Source of the DNA: Pseudaquidulcibacter sp964557085
GTDB taxonomy: Bacteria > Pseudomonadota > Alphaproteobacteria > Caulobacterales > Aquidulcibacteraceae
NCBI GenBank assembly: GCA_964557085.1
Contig: CAZKYS010000104.1
Coordinates: 1-8,424 of the forward strand
Direction of reading: 5' to 3'
Length of the DNA stretch: 8,424 nt
Shown here: one piece after another, positions 1 through 6,680 of the stretch
How positions within the stretch are numbered: position 1 is the first letter of the stretch
Layout: each line of letters begins with the position of its first letter
Program-made: the position numbers and the translations under genes
Notes under the pieces: generated by a model
The model's input: the letters and a program-made list of their open reading frames with translations, nothing else
Told to the model about the DNA's origin: nothing
Database searches by the model: none

Positions 1-26
1 GCCAACAACATCTTCTTTTTCTTTGA

Positions 27-1892
27 TTGCACCAATTCGGCGAATATCAAGGCGAGGGCGAAAAAACCCCAAGCCACCGCGTAATTGCCGACCATTTACG
101 CGCAAGTTCATTCCTTATTGCCGATGGTGTTACCCCATCAAACGAAGGGCGCGGCTATGTTCTGCGCCGCATTATGCGCCGCGCGATGCGCCATGCCCAT
201 ATTTTGGGCGCGAAAGAGCCATTGCTTCACCGCCTTGTGCCAACTTTGGTTTCGGAAATGGGCGCGGCCTATCCTGAATTAAAACGCGCCGAAGCCTTCA
301 TCACCGCAACTTTGGAACAAGAAGAAACCCGCTTCAAACGCACATTGGGTCGCGGCCTTACGCTTTTGGATGATGCGTCAAAAACTTTGGTAAAAGGCGA
401 CAGCTTAAAGGGCGAAACCGCATTCAATCTTTATGACACTTATGGCTTCCCTGTTGATTTGACCCAAGATATTTTGCGCGGGCGCGGTATTTCGGTCGAT
501 ATGTCAGGTTTTGATGCCTCAATGGCGCGCCAAAAAGAAGAAGCACGTAAAAATTGGGCAGGCTCAGGACAAGCGGCAACCGAAACCATCTGGTTCGAAC
601 TTAATGATCAATTGGGTTCAAGCGAATTTTTAGGCTATAGCACAAATGAAGCAAGCGCGAATGTAATCGCAATTGTCGCAAATGGTGCAAAAACCGACAA
701 ATTGGGCGCAAGTCAAAAAGGCGAATTAATCTTCAACCAAACCCCATTCTATGGTGAATCGGGCGGTCAAGTTGGCGATAGTGGCACAATCACATTCGAA
801 AATGGTGCAATTTTTGAAGTTAGCGACACACAAAAACGTGCGGGTGGCCTTTTCTGTCATATTGGTGAATTAAAATCGGGCGAAATCGCAACTGGCAATT
901 CTGCGACTTTAAAAATTGACACCGCACGCCGCAATGAAATTCGCGCCAATCACAGCGCGACCCACCTTTTACACAAAGCATTACACCAAGTTTTGGGCGC
1001 ACATGTGGCGCAAAAAGGTTCGATGGTATCAGCGGATAGGTTACGCTTTGACTTTGCACATGGCGCATCAATGTCACGCGAAGAAATTGACCGCGTTGAT
1101 AGTTTGGTAAACCAAGTAATTCGCCAAAATACCGAAGTTTCAACCAAAATCATGACGCCAGAAGATGCAATAGAAGAAGGCGCAATGGCATTATTTGGCG
1201 AAAAATATGGTGCTGAAGTGCGGGTTTTGGCAATGGGCAATGATTTGGAAAACCCTTCTAAAGCCTATTCGGTCGAACTTTGCGGCGGAACGCACGTTGC
1301 GCGCACGGGTGATATTGGAACATTTGTTATAGTTTCCGAAGGCGCGGTTGCGGCGGGCATTCGCCGTATCGAGGGGATGACGGGCAATGCGGCAATTGAT
1401 TATCTAAAATCACAAGCCAATATTGCGCGTATCGCCGCCGAACCATTAAAAGCGCCAATCGCCGAATTGCCGCAAAAAGTGGAAAGCCTTTTGAATGATA
1501 AAAAGCGCCTTGAAAAAGAACTTGGCGAAACCAAACAAAAACTTGCCCTTGGCGGCGGCGGCGCGGCATCCGCGATTGAGGAAATTAACGGTATCAAAGT
1601 TGATGCAAGAATTTTGGACGGCATTGGCGCCAAAGATTTACGCCCAATGGTAACCGAGGCCATGCAAAAACTGGGCAGCGGCGTAATTGCCTATATCGCA
1701 AAGGCCGATGGCAAAGCCGCAATCGCGGTTTCGTGCAATGGCGTTACCACTAATGCAGTTGATTTGGTCAAAGCCGCAGTTGCCGCAATGGGCGGACAAG
1801 GCGGCGGCGGCAAACCCGACTTCGCCCAAGGCGGCGCCCCAAGCGATGAGAATTGCGAAGCAGGATTGGCAGCGATTAAGGCGGGGATATAA
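27..1892 (+). CDS. alaS: Alanyl-tRNA synthetase, 5'-truncated (C-terminal ~620 residues)
   Basis: Cytoplasmic AlaS charges tRNA-Ala with alanine and hydrolyses mischarged Ser/Gly-tRNA-Ala. The visible part lacks the class II catalytic motifs; the full protein is usually about 870-890 residues, so some 260 N-terminal residues are missing. Numbering from the codon at 27: the end of the aminoacylation/tRNA-binding helical region (SHRVIADHLR at 16-25, GRGYVLRRIMRRAMRHAH near 41-58); the editing domain with zinc/active-site motif HSATH (H309, H313) and CGGTH (C419, H423); a short coiled coil about 482-508; and the glycine-rich C-Ala/DHHA1-type domain ending in GGQGGGGKPDFAQGG. The stop is TAA at 1890-1892. 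The TTG at 27 is not a true start: it is only the first codon after an in-frame TGA at 24-26. In the +2 frame bases 20-31 read S-L-I-A, which fits AlaS sequence I would expect just upstream, suggesting a frameshift or sequencing error. Identity is very secure; the left boundary is not. Confidence 0.95.
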   Translation: MHQFGEYQGEGEKTPSHRVIADHLRASSFLIADGVTPSNEGRGYVLRRIMRRAMRHAHILGAKEPLLHRLVPTLVSEMGAAYPELKRAEAFITATLEQEETRFKRTLGRGLTLLDDASKTLVKGDSLKGETAFNLYDTYGFPVDLTQDILRGRGISVDMSGFDASMARQKEEARKNWAGSGQAATETIWFELNDQLGSSEFLGYSTNEASANVIAIVANGAKTDKLGASQKGELIFNQTPFYGESGGQVGDSGTITFENGAIFEVSDTQKRAGGLFCHIGELKSGEIATGNSATLKIDTARRNEIRANHSATHLLHKALHQVLGAHVAQKGSMVSADRLRFDFAHGASMSREEIDRVDSLVNQVIRQNTEVSTKIMTPEDAIEEGAMALFGEKYGAEVRVLAMGNDLENPSKAYSVELCGGTHVARTGDIGTFVIVSEGAVAAGIRRIEGMTGNAAIDYLKSQANIARIAAEPLKAPIAELPQKVESLLNDKKRLEKELGETKQKLALGGGGAASAIEEINGIKVDARILDGIGAKDLRPMVTEAMQKLGSGVIAYIAKADGKAAIAVSCNGVTTNAVDLVKAAVAAMGGQGGGGKPDFAQGGAPSDENCEAGLAAIKAGI

Positions 1893-1897
1893 TTCGC

Positions 1898-2052
1898 CTC
1901 CTCCTCTGTTAAACGAAGTTTCACGGGGGAGGTGTCGCCCAAAGGTGACGAAGGGGGCAATTTCAAAGTTTGCAAGCTCGTTACACTCGCGCCCCCACCG
2001 TCTCGCTACGCGAGCCACCTCCCCCGTAAATCATAGATTTACAAGGGAGGAG
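1898..2052. repeat. 155-bp palindromic multi-hairpin intergenic repeat, probable bidirectional terminator
   Basis: This element fills the space between the convergent ends of alaS (stop 1892) and the lipoprotein gene (stop 2058). It is symmetric about position 1975. The outer ends CTCCTCC (1898) and GGAGGAG (ending 2052) pair, and CGGGGGAGGTG (1924-1934) pairs perfectly with CACCTCCCCCG (2016-2026). GGGGGC (1953-1958) faces GCCCCC (1991-1996) one base off register. Smaller hairpins sit inside: GTCGCC/GGTGAC (1934-1949, one G-T pair), CTCGC/GCGAG (2002-2014) and GTAAATC/GATTTAC (2026-2042). It can be read as two related units in inverted orientation. GGGGGAGGTG-type palindromes are, from memory, common intergenic repeats in sphingomonads and related alphaproteobacteria. 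A terminator role is inferred from position and fold; there is no clear U tract. Confidence 0.8.
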
Positions 2053-2057
2053 AAAGA

Positions 2058-2678
2058 TTAGAATACTAAACCCGACCCCGCACTAAAAAATGCAAATTCG
2101 TTTGTGCCTGCTGCTGCGGGAATATCCTTGCCGCCTGAAACTTCAACATAATTGAATTTATAATTCATTTGTGAATTGCCGGTTTGGGTAAGGAAATATT
2201 TGGCGCAGGTTTGGCCTTTTTTGCTTTCGCGGGTGATTATTTCATTGGTGATTGCGGCGGCTTGCGGAGTGTTTTCGATTTGGGTGTCATCATCGCTTAT
2301 GGCGGTTTTATTGTCTTTGCTTTGATAGATTTTTACGCCATCGGGTTTCATGCTTGAATAATCAATACATGAAAGGCCATTATTTTCGCCAAAACGCGCT
2401 TTATATTGAATTTTTAGATTTTGATTTTCAGTTTTGCGAAATTCGGTGAAAGTTAGAGTATAATGTGCGAAAGTTGCAATTTTTGTGCATTTGATTTTAT
2501 TATCAACAAATTGCGGCGAAAAACACGCACTGGCAAAATTGTCAAAATTTGACAATAAATCTTTATGCCCAATTTGCATTGGTGTATTTAACGCCCCCTG
2601 CCCACACGCACTCATTGATAAAATCGCCGCAAGGGGTGCAAGCACTTTTTTCGATAGAAATTTTAATTCAAAAAACAT
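2058..2678 (-). CDS. Putative lipoprotein of unknown function
   Basis: I do not recognise this 206-residue protein. It begins with a basic, hydrophobic signal segment (MFFELKFLSKKVLAPLAAIL) followed by SMSAC-GQ, which fits a lipobox with the lipidated cysteine at residue 25. Methionine at -3 is unusual, so a type I signal peptide is the alternative. The mature part is polar and contains cysteines at about 52, 64, 103 and 157, which could form disulfides in the periplasm, and ends in an alanine/glycine/phenylalanine-rich tail (AAAGTNEFAFFSAGSGLVF). No enzyme motif is visible. The start is ATG at 2676-2678; there is no good Shine-Dalgarno sequence before it, only AT-rich DNA. It is divergent from the M28 peptidase gene (80 bases between starts) and convergent with alaS across the palindromic repeat. 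Confidence that this is a real gene comes from its length, signal sequence and fit between neighbours. Confidence 0.75.
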   Translation of the reverse strand: MFFELKFLSKKVLAPLAAILSMSACGQGALNTPMQIGHKDLLSNFDNFASACFSPQFVDNKIKCTKIATFAHYTLTFTEFRKTENQNLKIQYKARFGENNGLSCIDYSSMKPDGVKIYQSKDNKTAISDDDTQIENTPQAAAITNEIITRESKKGQTCAKYFLTQTGNSQMNYKFNYVEVSGGKDIPAAAGTNEFAFFSAGSGLVF

Positions 2679-2729
2679 GATTTAATATATTTCATTTTTG
2701 AAAAATTCAAAATACTATTCACTCAATGG

Positions 2730-2747
2730 GGTGATAGTTTTATCACC
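2730..2747 (+). promoter_or_regulatory. Small inverted repeat/hairpin directly before the M28 ribosome binding site
   Basis: GGTGATA (2730-2736) and TATCACC (2741-2747) form a perfect 7-bp inverted repeat with a four-base loop (GTTT). It ends three bases before the GAGGA Shine-Dalgarno sequence (2750-2754) of the M28 gene, whose ATG is at 2759. It could be an operator in the divergent promoter region or a 5'-UTR hairpin affecting ribosome access. A second weaker dyad, TTGAA-AAA-TTCAA, lies at 2698-2710. No convincing -10/-35 pair was identified for either divergent gene. Confidence 0.5.
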
Positions 2748-2758
2748 GTGAGGAAAAA

Positions 2759-4432
2759 ATGATTAAAAACAAATTTTTACTATTCACATCAATTGCATCA
2801 ATCGCTTTATTTGGCGCGACATATTCAAACGCAAAACCTTATGAACCAAAATTCAGCGCATCACGCCTTTCAAGCGATATTAAAGAAGTTTCAAGCGATG
2901 CATATGAAGGGCGCGGCGTTGGAACACGCGCGGAAACCAAAACGATTGAATTTATTTCAAACGGCATGAAAAAAGCAGGTTTACAACCCGGCGGCCCCAA
3001 CGGAAGCTGGACACAAGATGTACTGCTTCGCAGGTTTAAAGTAATTGACCCCAAAGTTTCAATCAACCTTAATGGCACAAATCGCGATTTAAAAGTTGGC
3101 GAAGATATTACAATTTCATCACGCGGCGCACTTAATGATGTTGCGCTTAATAATGCGCCATTGGTTTTTGTTGGCTATGGCATTTCGGCACCAGAACGTA
3201 ATTGGAATGATTTTAAAGATGAAAATGGCAAAGAGATTGATTTTAAAGGCAAAATCATTGTTGTTTTAATTAATGATGCCGATTATTATGCTCCGCAAAA
3301 TAACACTTTTGGCGGCAAAGCCATGACATATTATGGCCGTTGGACTTATAAATATGAAGAAGCGGCGCGCCGTGGTGCTTTGGGTTGTTTAATCATTCAT
3401 GAAACAGGCCCCGCAAGCTATGGTTGGGAGACTGTGAAAAATTCCAACAATGGCAATAAATTGGATATTGTTCGCGATGATCCATTAAAATCAAGCCCAA
3501 AACTTGAATCTTGGATTTCATATTCATTAGCACAGGATATTTTCAAAGCCGCAGGGCTTGATTTAGATGCTCAAAAAAAGGCGGCGCAAAGTAAGGATTT
3601 TCACGCAACTGAATTAAAAAATATTACCCTTAATGGCGGTTTTGGAATGCAAACCGAAACCATCACAAGCCACAATGTGGTTGGAATGATTAAAGGCAAA
3701 ACCCGCCCTGATGAATATATTTTATATTCGGCGCATTGGGATCATTTGGGAATAGGTATTCCAGATAAAACAGGTGATAATATTTTCAATGGCGCGCTTG
3801 ATAATGCAACGGGAATTGCATCAATTATTGAATTGGCGCGCGCTTATAAAAGTGCCCCTGCCCCGCAAAGGTCGGTAGTATTTGTTAGCTTTACAGCCGA
3901 AGAAAGTGGGCTTTTGGGGTCTGAATATTATGCCACTAACCCTGTTGTGCCTTTGGAAAAAACTGTGGCAGGTTTTAATATTGATGGCATTAATTTAATT
4001 GGGCGCTCTAAAAACATTGAGGTTACTGGGATTGGTCAATCAAGCCTTGAAGATGATTTGGCAAAATATGCTAAAGCCCAAGGGCGCTATGTTTCACCAG
4101 AAGATACGCCTGAGGCTGGGCATTTTTTCCGCTCTGACCATTTCCCACTTGTTAAACGCGGCGTGCCAATGCTTGCGGCGGGTTCGGGCGTTGATTTGCG
4201 TAAGGGTGGAATTGCAGCAGGAAAAGCGGCAAACGAAGCCTATGTTAAAGAGCATTATCACCAACCGTCGGATGAATGGTCGCCAAAATGGAATTATGAC
4301 GGCGCAATAGAAGATTTGATGATTAATTTCAAAATGGGTTATGATTTGGCAAATTCAAAAAAATGGCCACAATGGAAACCAAATTCAGAATTCAAAGCTG
4401 CCCGCGATAAAAGCGAGGGTTTACGTAAATAA
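2759..4432 (+). CDS. Exported M28-family zinc metallopeptidase with PA domain
   Basis: This is a 557-residue exported peptidase, probably a periplasmic or secreted aminopeptidase that removes N-terminal residues from peptides. Residues 1-25 form a signal peptide (basic start, hydrophobic core, cleavage likely after SNA). A PA-like insert domain spans roughly 125-290 (APLVFVGYGISAPE; GKIIVVLIND; EEAARRGALGCLIIHE), and the M28 catalytic domain about 300-535. The metal and catalytic residues expected for clan MH are all present: H326 and D328 in SAHWDHLG, bridging D348 in NGALDNATG, E381/E382 in FTAEESG (general base and ligand), D409 in NIDG and H501 in HYHQPSDEW. The start is ATG at 2759 with GAGGA four bases upstream. 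The gene is convergent with the SGNH esterase gene, with only 3 bases between stop codons. It looks intact and active; the substrate cannot be told. Sphingomonads often carry close relatives of this architecture, from memory. Confidence 0.93.
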   Translation: MIKNKFLLFTSIASIALFGATYSNAKPYEPKFSASRLSSDIKEVSSDAYEGRGVGTRAETKTIEFISNGMKKAGLQPGGPNGSWTQDVLLRRFKVIDPKVSINLNGTNRDLKVGEDITISSRGALNDVALNNAPLVFVGYGISAPERNWNDFKDENGKEIDFKGKIIVVLINDADYYAPQNNTFGGKAMTYYGRWTYKYEEAARRGALGCLIIHETGPASYGWETVKNSNNGNKLDIVRDDPLKSSPKLESWISYSLAQDIFKAAGLDLDAQKKAAQSKDFHATELKNITLNGGFGMQTETITSHNVVGMIKGKTRPDEYILYSAHWDHLGIGIPDKTGDNIFNGALDNATGIASIIELARAYKSAPAPQRSVVFVSFTAEESGLLGSEYYATNPVVPLEKTVAGFNIDGINLIGRSKNIEVTGIGQSSLEDDLAKYAKAQGRYVSPEDTPEAGHFFRSDHFPLVKRGVPMLAAGSGVDLRKGGIAAGKAANEAYVKEHYHQPSDEWSPKWNYDGAIEDLMINFKMGYDLANSKKWPQWKPNSEFKAARDKSEGLRK

Positions 4433-4435
4433 GAT

Positions 4436-5530
4436 TTAGAATTTAAAGTCCAAGTCTTTTACTTTAGAAACTAAAATCTGTGCCATTTCGGCATGATCAT
4501 ATAAATCGGGATGCCAATCGCAACCCGATTTTTTTGTTGCAGGAAGGATTACAAATTTCATTCTTTTATCTTGATTTAAAAGTAATTTTTCTAAATCCTT
4601 AAATGCCGCCATATGATTTTTATTGGCATCAATATTTATACTAATAAAAATAAGGGCATTATGATTATTACGGCGCAATTGATTTATGAATTCAGCATAA
4701 GTTTTTATATAATCCGCCTTTAATTCATCGATATTTTTCCATTTTTCATCGGGTTTGATTTTAGTGGAAAAATCATTAGTTCCCAAAAGGATATTTATAA
4801 TATCGGGTTTGAAATTATTTTTTTCTATATTTTTTTCGGTATCAAAAATACTCTTTCCATAAAAATAGCCAATTGGTTTACCGAACATTGCGTTATTATA
4901 ATTACGAACAATTCCAATGCCAGAATAGGCATTTATTTGATAATCAGCATCAAAAGCCTTTGCCATCAAAACCCCATAAGATTTTGAATTATCCGTAAGT
5001 TCAAACAATTGTTCACGGCTACATTTATGTGAAGAAGATAAATTGCCGTAACCAACGCTATAAGAATCGCCAATTATTTCGATTTTTCGTTTTCTTGAAA
5101 TTGGCGGTAATGCTTTGGTTTCACTACCAAAGAAACCGTAAAAACGACCAGAATGCCCCAAGGATTCCGATATTTTATCAATTCTTATTTGATGGTCGCT
5201 ATCGGAAAGTCCGATTATTTTATATGAATTTTCACCATTCGTAACAATTTGCCCAATTTCCTTATTATCAATAGAAATTTTGAATTTATTGCGTTGGTCG
5301 TCAAATTTAAAGCCAATTTCTGTGCCCTTAAAGTTGGAAACAAAATAAATACCGGGCCATTGATATTCGCTATATTCATTATTTGTTTTGACCACGCCAT
5401 TGATTGATGTTTTTAATTTATATGGCGATAATTCATTATCCTTAATCGGAACAATAGCTTGCGCGCTGGCAAAATTAATTGCCAGCAAAGACGCAAACAG
5501 AAATGACAAAAGCCAATTTCTTAGGATCAT
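4436..5530 (-). CDS. Exported SGNH/GDSL esterase with CE2-like N-terminal domain
   Basis: This 364-residue protein probably de-acetylates a polysaccharide or other ester in the periplasm or outside the cell. A signal peptide covers about 1-23 (WLLSFLFASLLAINFASA). A beta-rich domain at about 30-140 (QWPGIYFVSNFKGTEIGFKF and following) resembles the N-terminal jelly-roll of carbohydrate esterase family 2. The SGNH hydrolase domain (148-360) has block I GDSYSVG with nucleophile S156, a block II glycine in YSGIGIVRN (about 202-210), block III GTNDF with N252, and block V CDWHPD with D338 and H340. Thus the full catalytic set is present. Cysteines 170 and 337 could pair. The ATG at 5530 lies 16 bases after the stop of the VOC gene, so the two are probably co-transcribed; the ribosome binding site is weak (AAGAAA, distant). 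Substrate is unknown: acetylxylan-type esterase activity is known for CE2, but the domain assignment here is by pattern only. Confidence 0.85.
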   Translation of the reverse strand: MILRNWLLSFLFASLLAINFASAQAIVPIKDNELSPYKLKTSINGVVKTNNEYSEYQWPGIYFVSNFKGTEIGFKFDDQRNKFKISIDNKEIGQIVTNGENSYKIIGLSDSDHQIRIDKISESLGHSGRFYGFFGSETKALPPISRKRKIEIIGDSYSVGYGNLSSSHKCSREQLFELTDNSKSYGVLMAKAFDADYQINAYSGIGIVRNYNNAMFGKPIGYFYGKSIFDTEKNIEKNNFKPDIINILLGTNDFSTKIKPDEKWKNIDELKADYIKTYAEFINQLRRNNHNALIFISINIDANKNHMAAFKDLEKLLLNQDKRMKFVILPATKKSGCDWHPDLYDHAEMAQILVSKVKDLDFKF

Positions 5531-5546
5531 ATTAAAACACTATTTC

Positions 5547-5939
5547 TTAATTTTCATAACAAATCGCGCTTACTTTATTTCCAAATGGGTCGCGAATATA
5601 GGCAACATAAATATTCGGCCCATATTGCTCACGAATTCCTGGTGCCCCCTCACATGTGCCACCATTAGCAAGCGCTGCGGCATGGAATTTATCAATTGAA
5701 TCACGGCTTTTGGCATTAAAACCAATCATTGTTCCATTGGCGGGAACATGTTTTTCACCATTATAAGGGCGCATAATCCAGATGCTTCCGAAATTATCTT
5801 TATTGCCATCAACAGCAAGGCCAGCGCCATACCCTTCCGCCTCCCAGAATTTTTTATATCCTAGGGGTTCAAGCACAGATACCCAAAATTTTGTTGATGT
5901 TTCAATATCATCAGTACCGATTGTTGCATAATTTATCAT
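5547..5939 (-). CDS. VOC-family (glyoxalase/bleomycin-resistance fold) protein
   Basis: This 130-residue cytoplasmic protein has one pair of the beta-alpha-beta-beta-beta modules of the vicinal oxygen chelate superfamily. Family marks are MINYATIGTDDIETSTKFW at the N-terminus, NGTMIGFNAKSRDSIDKFHAAALANGG in the middle, and the closing YVAYIRDPFGNKVSAICYE. The length is typical for single-domain VOC proteins, which act as dimers. Relatives as I recall them start MFSHVTLGT and carry a HYHPNYYGAYVRDP stretch; here the first histidine is Y4 and the second stretch reads QYGPNIYVAYIRDP, so usual metal-binding histidines are absent and enzyme activity is doubtful. E129 near the C-terminus could still be a ligand. 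The ATG is at 5939 with GGGAG seven bases upstream. It follows the calcium-loop protein gene by about 50 bases and precedes the esterase by 16, forming a likely operon. Substrate unknown. Confidence 0.88.
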   Translation of the reverse strand: MINYATIGTDDIETSTKFWVSVLEPLGYKKFWEAEGYGAGLAVDGNKDNFGSIWIMRPYNGEKHVPANGTMIGFNAKSRDSIDKFHAAALANGGTCEGAPGIREQYGPNIYVAYIRDPFGNKVSAICYEN

Positions 5940-5990
5940 TTTGATTCTCCCATCTCATAAAAGCATGAACGGCAGAACATATCAAGAACA

Positions 5991-6605
5991 TTAATGCGTT
6001 TCAATTTCCAAGTCAAAATATGCGCGTTTTTTATAATCATATTTTGAATGATTAAATTGTGGCTTTTCTGTTCCTGAACAAAAACCGTTAATTTCCTTTG
6101 TTATGATATCGCGAAACGCCCCTTTTTTCATCGGCGCACCAATGAAGAATTGTTCTGAATGAAGAAATTCAGATTTACCAATATTGCGATAATCATTGCC
6201 GATGTTTTCATAAAACCAAAATTCATCAATTCCACAGCGTCCATTGCCCGAAAGCCCTGTTTGTGGCCCCATGGCTAATATCAAATCACGCTTGCCATCA
6301 TTGTTTAAATCAGGCGTGGCAATTGAAATTGCATCAAAAACCTCTTCAAAGGGTGGTTTAGGCGGGTTTGCAAGGCATGATTTATAATCATCGGTGCCAT
6401 AGCAATTTGATTCAACATATCCGTTATATGCTGCCTTCAAATCTTTTTTTATTGTAGGATTTGAAATTAGTTTAAGACGCAATTCATTTGACGCATCATT
6501 TTCCCAAATCAAAACCATAGGATATTTCAAAGGCTTTGCAGATACACCATTAGTTGAAAGCAATTGTGCAGCAATCATTGCCGCGATTAGATAAAATTTT
6601 CGCAT
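5991..6605 (-). CDS. Exported protein with a single calcium-binding (VCBS/FG-GAP-like) loop
   Basis: The protein is not assigned to a named function. Starting at the ATG at 6605 (MRKFYLIAAM...) it has 204 residues. Residues 1-23 are a signal peptide with cleavage after VSA. The clear motif is TPDLNNDGKRDLILA at 97-111, a D-x-N-x-D-G-x-x-D calcium loop (D99, N101, D103, D107) of the type found in VCBS and FG-GAP repeats; only one copy is present, not a beta-propeller series. Cysteines 68, 77, 124 and 176 may form disulfides, fitting a periplasmic location. A second ATG four codons upstream (6617) is in frame, but the run GGGGGGA between the two makes a good ribosome binding site for the inner ATG, so 6605 is preferred. 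It is first of the three-gene minus-strand cluster and lies about 75 bases downstream of the LuxR-type regulator gene. Confidence 0.8.
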   Translation of the reverse strand: MRKFYLIAAMIAAQLLSTNGVSAKPLKYPMVLIWENDASNELRLKLISNPTIKKDLKAAYNGYVESNCYGTDDYKSCLANPPKPPFEEVFDAISIATPDLNNDGKRDLILAMGPQTGLSGNGRCGIDEFWFYENIGNDYRNIGKSEFLHSEQFFIGAPMKKGAFRDIITKEINGFCSGTEKPQFNHSKYDYKKRAYFDLEIETH

Positions 6606-6680
6606 ATTCCCCCCCATATTTTTTATATTACAATTGATTGCGGCAAATATTGGGCGCTAAGATTTTTTTTTAAATTAATA

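Noticed and set aside
820..1663. Minus-strand open frames inside alaS
   Set aside because: They are antisense to conserved AlaS editing-domain sequence with intact motifs; no independent coding signal.
1898..2052. CRISPR repeats or a structured non-coding RNA gene
   Set aside because: There are no repeated units with unique spacers, and the symmetry is that of one inverted pair; no promoter was seen for a separate RNA.
1638..2061. Long open frames on both strands across the end of alaS and the palindromic repeat
   Set aside because: They overlap the secure alaS coding region or the repeat, have no ribosome binding sites, and give low-complexity Ala/Arg/Pro-rich products.
2679..2758. Firm -35/-10 promoter calls for the divergent lipoprotein and M28 genes
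   Set aside because: Several AT-rich near matches exist (for example TTGAAT/TATTAA on the minus strand), but none stands out above background.
5388..5699. Plus-strand open frame over the VOC/esterase junction
   Set aside because: It is antisense to two well-supported genes and its product resembles no family; it is a shadow frame.
5991..6605. Beta-propeller FG-GAP/integrin-like adhesin
   Set aside because: Only one calcium loop is present and the protein is too short for a propeller.
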